58,910 nucleotides of DNA from Lactiplantibacillus xiangfangensis (lineage in GTDB: Bacteria > Bacillota > Bacilli > Lactobacillales > Lactobacillaceae): positions 166,417 to 225,326 of the forward strand of contig NZ_JQCL01000103.1 in NCBI RefSeq assembly GCF_001438845.1, in the 5' to 3' direction. Both the position numbers and the translations under genes were made by a program. Below, piece after piece: positions 18,212 to 26,249 of the stretch; the first letter of the stretch is position 1, and the number at the start of each line of letters is the position of its first letter. Below the pieces are notes generated by a model, which searched no databases, was not told the origin of the DNA, and saw only the letters and a program-made list of their open reading frames with translations.

Positions 18212-18255
18212 TAAAAGCCCCAGTGAAGAACACCATTTCTGCCTTCACTGAGACT
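18212..18255 (-). terminator. Terminator of the ECF S-component gene
   Basis: On the minus strand AGTCTCAGTGAAG pairs along its whole length, with G-U pairs, with CTTCACTGGGGCT and is followed by TTTT. Confidence 0.8.
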
Positions 18256-18281
18256 TTCTTAATCTGATGACACGTTACCCG

Positions 18282-18836
18282 CTAAATAGATAACCGTTGG
18301 CGACTGAATCCAACTTGCACGAGTACGCGATAAATTAATGGTACTAGGATAAAGCAAGCGACTGAATTGATTGTTGCAGCTAGGAGACTCGTAAGTGAAC
18401 CAATCATTGCCACTTGCAACGTGGTCCCCACCATCAGCTCAATCACACCCGTCAACCAAGACGTCACGATTTTCGTTAATCCAGCTACCAATGAGACCCA
18501 GTAAAGCTTGACTAGTTGATCTTCCGTATTGCCAACGGACCGGTAGCTCCAACTCACCATGGCAGCCAAGATAATGGCCTCAATCACGGTTAACCAGGCT
18601 GTTGCCGCGTACCCGTTCAGCATATCAAATAAACCTAAACCAATTGCACCGGCTGCGGCCCCGTAACCAAAGCCTAAGAACATGACGGCAACCACCGTTA
18701 AAATGTTACCAAAGTGAATAAACGGACGCCCCACAACTGCGGGGAGCGGAATTCGAATCACGCTAATCCCAATAAAAATAATAGCGGCAAACAAGCCTGC
18801 AAATACTAACTTCTTTAACTGTTCTGATCTTCCCAT
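18282..18836 (-). CDS. ECF transporter S component
   Basis: A 184-residue, mostly hydrophobic protein with about six membrane helices. Its N-terminal LKKLVFAGLFAAIIFIGISV followed by a FIHFGNILTVVAVMFLG segment is typical of substrate-specific (S) components of energy-coupling factor vitamin importers. It would need the shared EcfA-EcfA'-EcfT module encoded elsewhere. The ligand cannot be told; relatives bind pyrimidine, pyridoxine or other vitamin precursors. No riboswitch is visible upstream. Confidence 0.85.
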   Translation of the reverse strand: MGRSEQLKKLVFAGLFAAIIFIGISVIRIPLPAVVGRPFIHFGNILTVVAVMFLGFGYGAAAGAIGLGLFDMLNGYAATAWLTVIEAIILAAMVSWSYRSVGNTEDQLVKLYWVSLVAGLTKIVTSWLTGVIELMVGTTLQVAMIGSLTSLLAATINSVACFILVPLIYRVLVQVGFSRQRLSI

Positions 18837-18929
18837 TTGTTTTCCATCCCTCTTTCGCCATTGGCTTTTTAATCATTTTTTAATGTAATTACTATTCTAA
18901 TCCCATTTGTACTAAATGAGAAGGCCGAA

Positions 18930-19250
18930 TTATTGTTTTGAACTTGAAAATTCAACAACTCTAGCACTGGCCCGCTGATTCGCGTCAATCGCCTGAGCAA
19001 CTGCTAGTAAATCATAGGCTGCCCGTGGCATCTGATAGTGGTGGCAGAACAAGTAATAGCCAAGGTCAACGGCAATTTGCCGTGAGACCGTGACACTATC
19101 CCCACTCACTTTCGGTCGGTGTCCAGCACGCATCACTAACCGTTTTAACACCACGTCTTCGCGAATCTCTTGATTAGCGCTTGCAAGCATCAGCTGGGTT
19201 TTTAGTTGTGTGTTATTCGCCCGTGTTTCCCAAAACTTTGCCTTAACCAT
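18930..19250 (-). CDS. Possible bacteriocin immunity-type helical protein
   Basis: A 106-residue soluble protein, predicted all-helical and basic. The segment VSRQIAVDLGYYLFCHHYQMPRAAYDLL resembles the third and fourth helices of enterocin A-type immunity proteins, which are four-helix bundles of about 100 residues that protect mannose-PTS from class IIa bacteriocins. The similarity is by pattern only. The start at 19250 (MVKAKFW) is chosen for the GGAG nine bases upstream; a TTG nine bases earlier would overlap that site. No bacteriocin gene is adjacent, so it could be an orphan immunity gene. Confidence 0.55.
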   Translation of the reverse strand: MVKAKFWETRANNTQLKTQLMLASANQEIREDVVLKRLVMRAGHRPKVSGDSVTVSRQIAVDLGYYLFCHHYQMPRAAYDLLAVAQAIDANQRASARVVEFSSSKQ

Positions 19251-19312
19251 CCTACTCAACTCCGTTCACTTACTCGGCTATATCATAGGAGTTTGCGCAG
19301 AAGTTCGCAACG

Positions 19313-19352
19313 GAACACACCCCGAAAAACACCGCCTTATCAGGGTGTTCAG
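19313..19352 (-). terminator. Possible terminator after the 19479 gene
   Basis: On the minus strand AACACC and GGTGTT flank a loop and are followed by TTTTC, about 130 bases after the stop codon at 19479. A weak candidate. Confidence 0.35.
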
Positions 19353-19478
19353 CGTTTTTACAAAATAACTTATATACCTAAGCCCACTGTTCACTTGATA
19401 AATACTCGCAACCACTTTCCTAAGTTAATTTAAATTAATTTTATTCACGATTAAATTTATATCAACTCATTACTTTAG

Positions 19479-20636
19479 TTACCAAGCCTCACCGGGTTCC
19501 ATGGCCCACATTGTTCGGTGATAAGGCCCGTCTTCTTCTGAATAGTAGGCGTTGATTAATTGTCCCATCTTGACCTGCGAATTTGAAAATTCACGGTACG
19601 CAGGAACTAGCCCGTTTAAAGCAGAAGGTGTCGTCGCCGTAAACTTATACAATCGAACTTGCCGGTTGGCTAACGCCCCTTTGCCCCGAATTTCAGCCAT
19701 AAATTCAAATGGTCGTTTCGCCTGGTTGGACTTCACAACAATTGTCAACGGCTGACGGTCATTGATAATGTGATAGTTGTACTTGACCCCCGGGTTATGC
19801 TCTAACGCATCAGCGGGGGCCTTTATATAGGCTAAATAGTACATTGCCAGCAACCCCACCTGATCCTGTGTCGTTATATAAGACTGACTCTTAGGCACCA
19901 GTGTTCGGACATACGCCGGATCACGATTGACCCGGGGTTCACGATAACGCGTGTCTTCAGATTGACTGGTCGTAGTCGTTGCTGAAGATTTGCCCTGACT
20001 AGCTGATGAGGCCGCCGTTGCCTGCTGGGCCGTATTCGAACCAGTCACCGGCCAAACGCTTCTAGTAATCGGGCGCCTCGTGCCGACGACCATCAGGCGG
20101 CCTTGAAAACTACCAATTGTCAGAACCGTTCCCATTAAAATTGTGCCAATCATCAGGCCTAACTGGTTTTTCAAAATCTGTTGGCCTAGCTGCCTAGGTG
20201 TGGCTGACAGATCAATAATTACGGCGTTTTCCGCCAAAGCAGTTAATTCATAAAGTTGTTGCGCTACGAGCCGTTCTAACCAAAGTCTGCCGCCAAATGC
20301 AACGGTGCCCACGCCCCAGGTCAATGCTAGCCACAGCTGAGCGTGAGGCGTAAGGTCCAAGACGTCCAATAATTGTGCGGCAACTAAAATCCCAGCGACT
20401 ATCACGACACCCCAGCCGATTCGAGCAACCAGGTCCAACCGGCGGAGTTGTGCCGACTTGCGAATTTCACTCTCAAAAAAGGCCCGCCGACTCCGCCGAA
20501 TTTGTAGCGGCGTCATCGTCTTGTGGTAAGTCCCCTGAAAATCAATAAGTCGCGATTGCCACTGAACCGTTCGAATCCAAAAATAGCCAATTATGGCGAT
20601 ACAAACGACAATTCCAAACCACAACCATAGCTGCAT
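19479..20636 (-). CDS. Uncharacterised membrane protein, 385 aa
   Basis: The start at 20636 is used because GGAAGGCGGA lies just upstream; six more codons upstream would include it. The protein has an N-terminal helix (about 2-20), two helices near 74-115, another near 160-185, a Ser/Thr/Gln-rich low-complexity linker (about 205-240), and a C-terminal mixed alpha/beta domain probably outside the cell. The C-terminal part (DQVGLLAMYYLAYIKAPADAL onward) has no family that I recognise. It is monocistronic with a shared terminator on its right. Confidence 0.7.
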   Translation of the reverse strand: MQLWLWFGIVVCIAIIGYFWIRTVQWQSRLIDFQGTYHKTMTPLQIRRSRRAFFESEIRKSAQLRRLDLVARIGWGVVIVAGILVAAQLLDVLDLTPHAQLWLALTWGVGTVAFGGRLWLERLVAQQLYELTALAENAVIIDLSATPRQLGQQILKNQLGLMIGTILMGTVLTIGSFQGRLMVVGTRRPITRSVWPVTGSNTAQQATAASSASQGKSSATTTTSQSEDTRYREPRVNRDPAYVRTLVPKSQSYITTQDQVGLLAMYYLAYIKAPADALEHNPGVKYNYHIINDRQPLTIVVKSNQAKRPFEFMAEIRGKGALANRQVRLYKFTATTPSALNGLVPAYREFSNSQVKMGQLINAYYSEEDGPYHRTMWAMEPGEAW

Positions 20637-20683
20637 TTTTCCGCCTTCCTTCATGAATTATTGCAATCATACCACGATGATGA

Positions 20684-20718
20684 AAAAAGGATTGAGCCCA
20701 GCTCAACCCTTTTTTCGT
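20684..20718. terminator. Intrinsic terminator of the niaP-like gene
   Basis: AAAAAAGG-TTGAGC pairs with GCTCAA-CCTTTTTT around a tiny loop. A and T tracts on both sides make it usable in both directions. Confidence 0.85.
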
Positions 20719-20720
20719 TC

Positions 20721-21896
20721 TTAATGGCGATCGTTATCGCGTAGCCCAAATAGTAAGACTAAAATACCAACAATTAGTGCCCCAACGAATACCATAAAGA
20801 TTCCTGGGATTTTAATACCGGCACCCATCAACGCACCAACTAAGAATGGTCCGATGGTTGCACCGATTCGCCCAATCGACTGTGCAAAGCCCATCCCCAT
20901 ACCGCGAGCGTCAACGGCAAACTGTCCAGGCGTAAAGGCAATCATAATGCCCCAAGCCCCCAACGTAAAGAATGACAGCCACGCACCACTAATTAAGATC
21001 ATCATTGCACTAGTGGCCAGTCCAAACGCCGCCGCACTGAGCATGGTTCCCATAAGGTAAACGGCTAACAAGGCTTTCCGTGGGACCTTGCCCATTAACC
21101 ACGCAGCAAGATAGTATCCTGGTAACTGCGCCAGACTCATCAAAACGGTATAGCCAAAGCCATGCACGATAGAAAAGCCCCGTAATACGAGTACGCTTGG
21201 TAGCCATAAAAACATGCCATAATAGGCAAACATAATGACAAACCATAGAACACTCAAACAAATCGTTGCACGCCGGTACTCAACTGAGAACACTTGACGT
21301 AAAGCCGCCCCAAATGGCCGTTGATTAGACCGTTCTGCCGGTGCTTCTTCTGGTAAGTGACGACGAACTAATAACGCGTATAACCCCATTAGCGCGGTGA
21401 TCAGCACCGTCATCCGCCAACCAAACTTTGGCATCACTAAAAATGATAACAGTGACGCTATGATCCAACCAAACGCCCAAAAACTATCGACCAATACGAG
21501 CATCCGTGAACGCTTAGTCCCCGTGAAGTTGTCCGCAATAATGGTTGCCGCTACTGGCAACTCACCACCTAGTCCAATCCCCGTGATAAACCGCACGGCG
21601 ATAAACCAACCAACACTTGGTGTCACGGTCAATAATAAATTTCCAACTGAAAATAGCAGTAACGTCCCGATTAAAACGGGCTTTCGACCAACTTTGTCCG
21701 CTAAATAGCCACAAACTAAAGCCCCAATCATCATTCCCAGTGATGTTACCGCACTAACGGCCCCCAATTCACCAGCTGTCAGATGCCAACTCTGTTTAAT
21801 GACTGGCATAATAAATGATAATAATGCAACGTCCAGCGCATCAAATAACCATGCTGTCCCAATCAGCATTAAGAGCTTATTGCCCTTCACTTTCAT
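20721..21896 (-). CDS. niaP: MFS transporter, probable nicotinate importer
   Basis: A 391-residue major-facilitator protein with twelve helices. It has the loop 2-3 signature GYLADKVGRKPVL and the GLGGELPVAATIIADNF stretch of the NiaP/sugar-porter group. The neighbour upstream on the same strand encodes an NrtR-type NAD regulator, and that pairing is the main reason to call it a nicotinic acid transporter. A palindrome (AGGTA-N5-TACCT) sits 50 bases before the ATG. The general transporter call is firm; the substrate is inferred from context. Confidence 0.8.
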   Translation of the reverse strand: MKVKGNKLLMLIGTAWLFDALDVALLSFIMPVIKQSWHLTAGELGAVSAVTSLGMMIGALVCGYLADKVGRKPVLIGTLLLFSVGNLLLTVTPSVGWFIAVRFITGIGLGGELPVAATIIADNFTGTKRSRMLVLVDSFWAFGWIIASLLSFLVMPKFGWRMTVLITALMGLYALLVRRHLPEEAPAERSNQRPFGAALRQVFSVEYRRATICLSVLWFVIMFAYYGMFLWLPSVLVLRGFSIVHGFGYTVLMSLAQLPGYYLAAWLMGKVPRKALLAVYLMGTMLSAAAFGLATSAMMILISGAWLSFFTLGAWGIMIAFTPGQFAVDARGMGMGFAQSIGRIGATIGPFLVGALMGAGIKIPGIFMVFVGALIVGILVLLFGLRDNDRH

Positions 21897-21945
21897 TATT
21901 GCAATCCCCCATCAATTGTCCTAAATAACAGCGCCGTTATATTTT

Positions 21946-21960
21946 AGGTATTTTATACCT
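21946..21960. promoter_or_regulatory. Palindrome upstream of niaP, candidate NrtR operator
   Basis: AGGTATTTTATACCT is a perfect inverted repeat with 5-base arms, within the promoter region of the niaP-like gene and next to the nrtR gene. Assignment to NrtR rests on position alone. Confidence 0.45.
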
Positions 21961-22003
21961 TTAAGGTGCAACAAGGTTACCATGTGAACTAATCAACTGT
22001 CAA

Positions 22004-22759
22004 CTACCCGTTTTTTAACCGGTAGACTCGCGCCGGTCGCCCAGAACCGCTATGCCGGTCAAATCCAACGGCTTCAAATAAATGCCCGTGGGTCTTGCGA
22101 AAGTTTGAATTGTCAATTTGATTAACAGACTCCCGTCTAAGAAGCGCGTATAATTCCCGGGCTTGTTTCAAAGTGAACGCGTCACCTAGCACCCTTAAAA
22201 TCGTTGGGGCATAATCAAGGCGGTTGCGAACGCGTTGCAACGCCGTCCGGACGATCAGTCCGTGATCAGCTGCCAGCATTCCTTCAGTCCACTCCTGTTG
22301 GTAAAAAGTAGTTGGGCTTAAATCATCGGCAACCCCAGTAAACGTCAACGTCCCAGCAACGAGGTCGTCTTGTTGCTCCCGTGGCGTGACCGCAAACCAT
22401 CGGACGTCTCTGGCACCGTAACCGGGAACTAGTTCCGGTTTAACTGGCAAGTAGACCATGTACGTCAACGCAAGCGTCCGCTCATCCGGTACACGCGCAA
22501 CGTTGGTAAAGGTACCGAGTTGTTCCGGTTTTAGCCGTTTTAAGCCAACGCCCAACTTCTCTTTTACTAACCGTGACGCTGCCATATCAGCACTTTCATC
22601 CACTCGCAACGCCGTCGTCGGTAAGCCCCACGCACCGGCAAAGGGGGCCGCACTCCGTTGCAACAATAAGATGAGTAATTGCTTCGTCACCTGATCAAAA
22701 CTAAAAATAACGTTCGTAATACTGACCAGCGGCCGTTCAATAACTTGTTTGGTGGTCAT
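22004..22759 (-). CDS. nrtR: NrtR-type Nudix-related transcriptional regulator
   Basis: A 251-residue protein with an N-terminal Nudix-like domain (residues about 8-145) and a C-terminal winged helix ending in the characteristic GSGRPARVYRLKNG. The Nudix box is degenerate (TALRVDESADMAASRLVKEKLG lacks the usual REXXEE core), as expected of NrtR proteins that bind ADP-ribose without hydrolysing NAD derivatives. The start at 22759 has AGGAGG 9 bases upstream. It lies just upstream of the niaP-like gene on the same strand, 107 bases apart, and probably represses it. Confidence 0.85.
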   Translation of the reverse strand: MTTKQVIERPLVSITNVIFSFDQVTKQLLILLLQRSAAPFAGAWGLPTTALRVDESADMAASRLVKEKLGVGLKRLKPEQLGTFTNVARVPDERTLALTYMVYLPVKPELVPGYGARDVRWFAVTPREQQDDLVAGTLTFTGVADDLSPTTFYQQEWTEGMLAADHGLIVRTALQRVRNRLDYAPTILRVLGDAFTLKQARELYALLRRESVNQIDNSNFRKTHGHLFEAVGFDRHSGSGRPARVYRLKNG

Positions 22760-22779
22760 CTTAGAATTCCTCCTACAAA

Positions 22780-22812
22780 AAGGCCACGACAAATTTGTCG
22801 TGGCCGCTCATT
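22780..22812. terminator. Perfect hairpin between small gene and nrtR
   Basis: GGCCACGACAAATTTGTCGTGGCC is fully self-complementary in its arms and is followed on the minus strand by TTTTTG, then directly by the nrtR ribosome binding site. It can end the 22815 transcript or attenuate read-through into nrtR. Confidence 0.8.
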
Positions 22813-22814
22813 TT

Positions 22815-22979
22815 TTAGTTCATTTGTTGCAACGCTTGAACCATCCAGCCATTAATGGCAGATTTTTCAATAATTGCTTTTTTGATTTCCCAAACGTCGG
22901 CTTTAATATAGCGTTGTCGGGCGGCCATGAGCGGGATGTTATGAACAACCTCTTGGCCTTTGTTAATTGTAACGCGCAT
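22815..22979 (-). CDS. Small basic soluble protein, 54 aa
   Basis: A 54-codon gene with the site AGGAAAGG about 9 bases before its ATG and a strong hairpin right after its stop codon. The product (MRVTINKGQEVVHNIPLMAA, then RQRYIKADVWEIKKAI and a helical tail) has no signal peptide or membrane helix. The mixture of a beta start and amphipathic helices suggests a folded domain. I recognise no family. It lies upstream of nrtR on the same strand. Confidence 0.6.
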   Translation of the reverse strand: MRVTINKGQEVVHNIPLMAARQRYIKADVWEIKKAIIEKSAINGWMVQALQQMN

Positions 22980-23218
22980 CACATTACATCCTTTCCTAAT
23001 GCTCAGGAAATTTGTAAATTATTCTGTGTATTTAATACTGGGGCAAGTATGTGATACTAAAAATATATTTATTCAAAATCCGAGATCCTATAATACTGGC
23101 TTGAAGTCAGCATTGCCTCAAACCAAGGTATAACTTTATCATACTCTGACAACAAAAGCGAATATGTTCTCTCTGAATCACAAATTTTATATTTTTTTAT
23201 CGTCCGAAGTTGTTACCG
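22980..23218. other. Gene-free divergent promoter region
   Basis: About 240 AT-rich bases between two divergent small genes. No further gene was found; promoters for both are expected here. Confidence 0.4.
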
Positions 23219-23247
23219 TTGTCATTTTTAATTAGGCGCTTTACACT
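23219..23247 (+). promoter_or_regulatory. Sigma-A promoter of the 36-aa gene
   Basis: TTGTCA (23219-23224), a 17-base spacer and TACACT (23242-23247) give a good vegetative promoter 32 bases before the ATG. Confidence 0.7.
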
Positions 23248-23278
23248 TAAGGTAACTTAACGAGGAGGGCTTTCACAT

Positions 23279-23389
23279 ATGCGTAATTATAAATATTTAG
23301 TGTATGGAGGTATTTCGGTTGTTTATCTATTTGCCCTATATGCTTTGTTCCACCTTATTCGTACAGCTTATTTTCTATTCTTTGTCTAG
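23279..23389 (+). CDS. Single-pass membrane peptide, 36 aa
   Basis: A 36-codon gene with a textbook GAGGAGG site 9 bases before the ATG, a sigma-A promoter upstream and a strong terminator just after the TAG. The product starts MRNYKYLVYGG and is then almost all hydrophobic and aromatic, with a single membrane helix interrupted by HLIRT. Such complete expression signals make it a real gene. It may be a small regulatory membrane peptide or a type I toxin-like protein; no antitoxin RNA was seen. Confidence 0.7.
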   Translation: MRNYKYLVYGGISVVYLFALYALFHLIRTAYFLFFV

Positions 23390-23399
23390 CCATAAACAA

Positions 23400-23456
23400 A
23401 AATCCGGAAGTTAATGTCGCCTCACTTAACAGGTCGCATTAACTTCTGGATTTATT
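23400..23456. terminator. Bidirectional terminator
   Basis: AAATCCGGAAGTTAATG pairs with CATTAACTTCTGGATTT (one G-U) around a 20-base loop, between the 36-aa gene and the convergent DUF915 gene. Confidence 0.9.
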
Positions 23457-23475
23457 TTATTTTTTATATTAAAGT

Positions 23476-24366
23476 CTAACGGTGCCACAAGTAACGATCG
23501 ACCGCCATTGCGACGGCTGCGTTTTCATGGAGTTGACTATGTTGAGCAGCTTTTCCGTGGAATACTTTTTCGGTGTAATTCACATTAGTCCCGCGTAGTA
23601 GCGGCTTGATTGACCGTGCGGAGACGTTCGTTACCAAACTATCCGAGTTCGTGCCATCATCTAAATTGCCGATTATATTTAGCAGGTGGACGTTATGCGG
23701 GAAGTTCGTCCGTTTACCGGCCAACAATTGATACGCGGCGTGCACGTACTTAGGCTGACCAGAACTTAGAAAACTGTTCTGATTAGCCACGTCATCTTCC
23801 CCAACAACGCCGTCAAACGGACCGGCAATGGTCACCAATTTATTGATTTTTGGAAAATCACTTGCCTGTTTCGTCATTAATAAATTAACACTCGCCACAC
23901 ACCCCGCTGAATGCGCGACGATGTTATACGTCGCAAAATTCTGCTTTGCTTTAACAGCGGTGATGACTTTCGCTAGCCAGGCACTTTGTTGATCGTACTG
24001 CGCTAAATTATTTTGGAAAACGACCTGAATAATCGGATTACGCGTCTTTGCGGCCCAGCTCCCACTCAACGTGACTTGTCCACTAGGACTGACCGTCGCC
24101 ACTAATACTTTATGCGCGCGTGCGGTCTGTTCCGCGTGTTGGATGAGCGTATTAGTCGAATTAGCGCTCCCCTGAAACCCATGAACGTAAAAAGTCGGTA
24201 CCCGACTCGTCAACCACGGTGACTTGGGCTTACTGGTCGGCGCAGTCGATGATGCCGATGTCGCCGTGTGTCCGGAACGACCACAACCACTTAATCCAAT
24301 GACAACCATTAATCCCAATACTAACCATTTCAAAAATCTAACCTTACGCAAAATATTTCGCCTCAT
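23476..24366 (-). CDS. DUF915 alpha/beta-hydrolase lipoprotein
   Basis: A protein of about 296 residues with a lipoprotein signal peptide: basic start, hydrophobic core, and lipobox LSGC near residue 28. The hydrolase domain has the oxyanion region FYVHGFQGSANS, the nucleophile elbow AHSAGC (Ser) and a C-terminal His in KVFHGKAAQHSQLHEN, as in the DUF915 cell-surface hydrolases common in lactobacilli. It is anchored outside the membrane; the substrate is probably an ester or peptide but is unknown. The ATG at 24366 lacks a ribosome binding site; a TTG at 24351 has GAGGCG 7 bases upstream and may be the true start. Confidence 0.88.
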   Translation of the reverse strand: MRRNILRKVRFLKWLVLGLMVVIGLSGCGRSGHTATSASSTAPTSKPKSPWLTSRVPTFYVHGFQGSANSTNTLIQHAEQTARAHKVLVATVSPSGQVTLSGSWAAKTRNPIIQVVFQNNLAQYDQQSAWLAKVITAVKAKQNFATYNIVAHSAGCVASVNLLMTKQASDFPKINKLVTIAGPFDGVVGEDDVANQNSFLSSGQPKYVHAAYQLLAGKRTNFPHNVHLLNIIGNLDDGTNSDSLVTNVSARSIKPLLRGTNVNYTEKVFHGKAAQHSQLHENAAVAMAVDRYLWHR

Positions 24367-24375
24367 TATTTACAT

Positions 24376-25269
24376 TTACCAATTTCGCTTGACCGCAACA
24401 AGCTCATCTTTTAAATAGGTTGCCGCCAACTGCAGGTAGGTGACGTGCTTACCCGGTGTCGGTGCGTGTAACAGCCACCCATCACCAGCGTACATTGCAA
24501 CGTGATGAACAGTCCCGTTACCGTGATCATGTGCAAAAAAGCAAAGGTCACCGGGTTGCGCATCAGCTAACGGAATCGTGGTCCCCATTAACGCCTGGTC
24601 ACTCGCATCACGTGGCAATCGGACCCCAATTGCGCGGTGTAAACTGTAAACAAATCCTGAGCAGTCAAACCCGTACGCACTGATGCCGCCCCACAGATAC
24701 CGCAAATCTAAAAAGTCCCTGCCTAACCGCACCATCTTTGCGCCCGCCGTCAAATGCTGATCAGCGAAAGCAAACTGGGTGGCACGTTTGGCCACTTTTC
24801 CGATTCCGAGTGGTGTTTGAACCAAGTCATAGCGATGGTCCTGACTATCCACTACGGGTAATTCCGTTCCTAACGTTAACAGCCGCAACGTACTGCCATC
24901 CGGACGTAGTAACGGCGTAAAACCGCGTTTAACCGTCACCGTGGTCCCAGTCCGCAAAGGCAACGGCACCAGTGAGAGCTGTGCCGCCCAAACCCAACCA
25001 GGATACCCCTGCGGATGCCGTGCATCGACTTGGGTTGCAACGTAACCGTACGCCCAGCCATCGACAACGCGGTCAATAACAAACGGGTCGTTAAATAGTG
25101 CCTGGGTCACCAACCGATTATTTTGCTCTAACGCCACGGTATCCGCATCGCTTAACCGGGTTAACCACGAAGACAGGCCGTCATTGTCTAAGGCCAGTCG
25201 ATCAATGGACGAGACCCTAGGTTGCCGCCAAACATTAGCGACTGCAGCTGAAATTCGCGCTGTTTGCAT
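24376..25269 (-). CDS. NlpC/P60 cysteine peptidase with SH3 domains
   Basis: The start at 25269 (MQTARISAAVANVWRQP) has GGGGTGA upstream; the longer reading from 25359 has no such signal. The 297-residue protein has two SH3-like modules (about 1-160) and a C-terminal NlpC/P60 domain with catalytic Cys in YGFDCSGFVYSLHRAIG and the His in HHVAMYAGDGWLLHA. There is no signal peptide. This layout matches YkfC-type gamma-D-glutamyl-L-diamino acid endopeptidases that recycle wall peptides in the cytosol. It ends 9 bases before the DUF915 gene, so the two form an operon. Confidence 0.87.
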   Translation of the reverse strand: MQTARISAAVANVWRQPRVSSIDRLALDNDGLSSWLTRLSDADTVALEQNNRLVTQALFNDPFVIDRVVDGWAYGYVATQVDARHPQGYPGWVWAAQLSLVPLPLRTGTTVTVKRGFTPLLRPDGSTLRLLTLGTELPVVDSQDHRYDLVQTPLGIGKVAKRATQFAFADQHLTAGAKMVRLGRDFLDLRYLWGGISAYGFDCSGFVYSLHRAIGVRLPRDASDQALMGTTIPLADAQPGDLCFFAHDHGNGTVHHVAMYAGDGWLLHAPTPGKHVTYLQLAATYLKDELVAVKRNW

Positions 25270-25394
25270 ATCAATCACCCCACTATTCTTAAATTTTACC
25301 ATACCATTACTATACTCTGGAAACACCAGAACAGTAAGGTTGCTATCCTTTCTTGCCAAACTCAGCTATAAAATTAAAAAACAATGTGAAAGTA

Positions 25395-25403
25395 TGCTAT
25401 GAT
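25395..25403 (+). promoter_or_regulatory. Extended -10 promoter of the Lrp gene
   Basis: TGC followed by TATGAT forms an extended -10 element about 32 bases before the ATG at 25435. Confidence 0.5.
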
Positions 25404-25434
25404 ACTAATAATCACTTAGGAGGCGTTTTTTAGC

Positions 25435-25899
25435 ATGGATAAAACCGATTTGAAAATTCTGAACGCCTTGCAGGCGGATGCCCGTATTTCGCTAAAGGCG
25501 CTGGCTGACCAGTGCTTTATCTCCTCACCAGCAATTTCAGCCCGGATTACGCGGTTAAAAAAGAGCGGGATTATCCGTGACTACCAGGCAAACCTAAACT
25601 ACGAAAAACTAAATTATCACATCAAGGCTTACATCCAGCTTCAGTTGGAACCGACAGAAAAAGAGCGTTTTTACCCGTTCGTTGCCAGTATCCCCAACAT
25701 CTTGGAATGTGATTGTGTGACTGGCGAGTACTCACAAATCTTAAAAGTCGTTTTTGAATCCACCCAGGCGTTGGATGAGTTCGTTAACCACTTGCAGTCC
25801 TTTGGCAAGACCAGCACCCAGATTGTCTTTTCTACGAGTGTTGCAAACCGTGGCTTAACGTTGCCAGTCGATCACGATACCAGCCAAATCAAGGAATAG
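25435..25899 (+). CDS. Lrp/AsnC-family regulator
   Basis: A 154-residue protein with an N-terminal helix-turn-helix (DKTDLKILNALQADARISLKALAD...SSPAISARITRLKKSGII) and a C-terminal RAM ligand-binding domain. These are octameric feast/famine regulators that respond to amino acids. Its effector and targets are unknown. AGGAGG lies 11 bases before the ATG. It is transcribed divergently from the NlpC/P60 gene, which could be one of its targets. Confidence 0.93.
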   Translation: MDKTDLKILNALQADARISLKALADQCFISSPAISARITRLKKSGIIRDYQANLNYEKLNYHIKAYIQLQLEPTEKERFYPFVASIPNILECDCVTGEYSQILKVVFESTQALDEFVNHLQSFGKTSTQIVFSTSVANRGLTLPVDHDTSQIKE

Positions 25900-25935
25900 C
25901 CGTGCGTAACATTACCACATCACGGTTTCCAAAAT

Positions 25936-25981
25936 AAAAGGTCTACTCAGAAACTAAAATTTCCGAGTAGACCTTTTTCTT
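25936..25981. terminator. Bidirectional terminator
   Basis: AAAAGGTCTACTC pairs with GAGTAGACCTTTT between convergent transcripts. Confidence 0.9.
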
Positions 25982-26003
25982 TTACGCAACCATCAATTGA
26001 TAG

Positions 26004-26222
26004 TTACCGTTTCAATAAATTCATAATTGCCGTCTGGGTCGTTAATTGGTGTCTCGTCTTGAACATTTCAAGGGTTGTGCCACAGCCCAACATTAAAGCG
26101 ACCCCGATTAAATTCAAGATAAGCGGTTGAATCGTTAAAAAACTAGCCATACAAATACTAATCAAAAATAGAATTGCGCCTAAAATCATTCCGGCAGTCA
26201 AACTAATGAAGCTGGTTTTCAT
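26004..26222 (-). CDS. Small membrane protein, 72 aa
   Basis: The start at 26222 (MKTSFISLTAGM) has GGGAG about 8 bases upstream. The protein has two long predicted helices (about 6-30 and 33-52) and a soluble basic tail. It follows another small membrane protein gene by 27 bases and shares its terminator, so the two are co-transcribed and may interact. No family recognised. Confidence 0.7.
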   Translation of the reverse strand: MKTSFISLTAGMILGAILFLISICMASFLTIQPLILNLIGVALMLGCGTTLEMFKTRHQLTTQTAIMNLLKR

Positions 26223-26249
26223 CTCAAACACTCCCATTTGCGCGACTTA

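Noticed and set aside
18055-18267. A 70-codon plus-strand frame
   Set aside because: It reads through a strong intrinsic terminator, has no ribosome binding site and ends inside the next gene's terminator.
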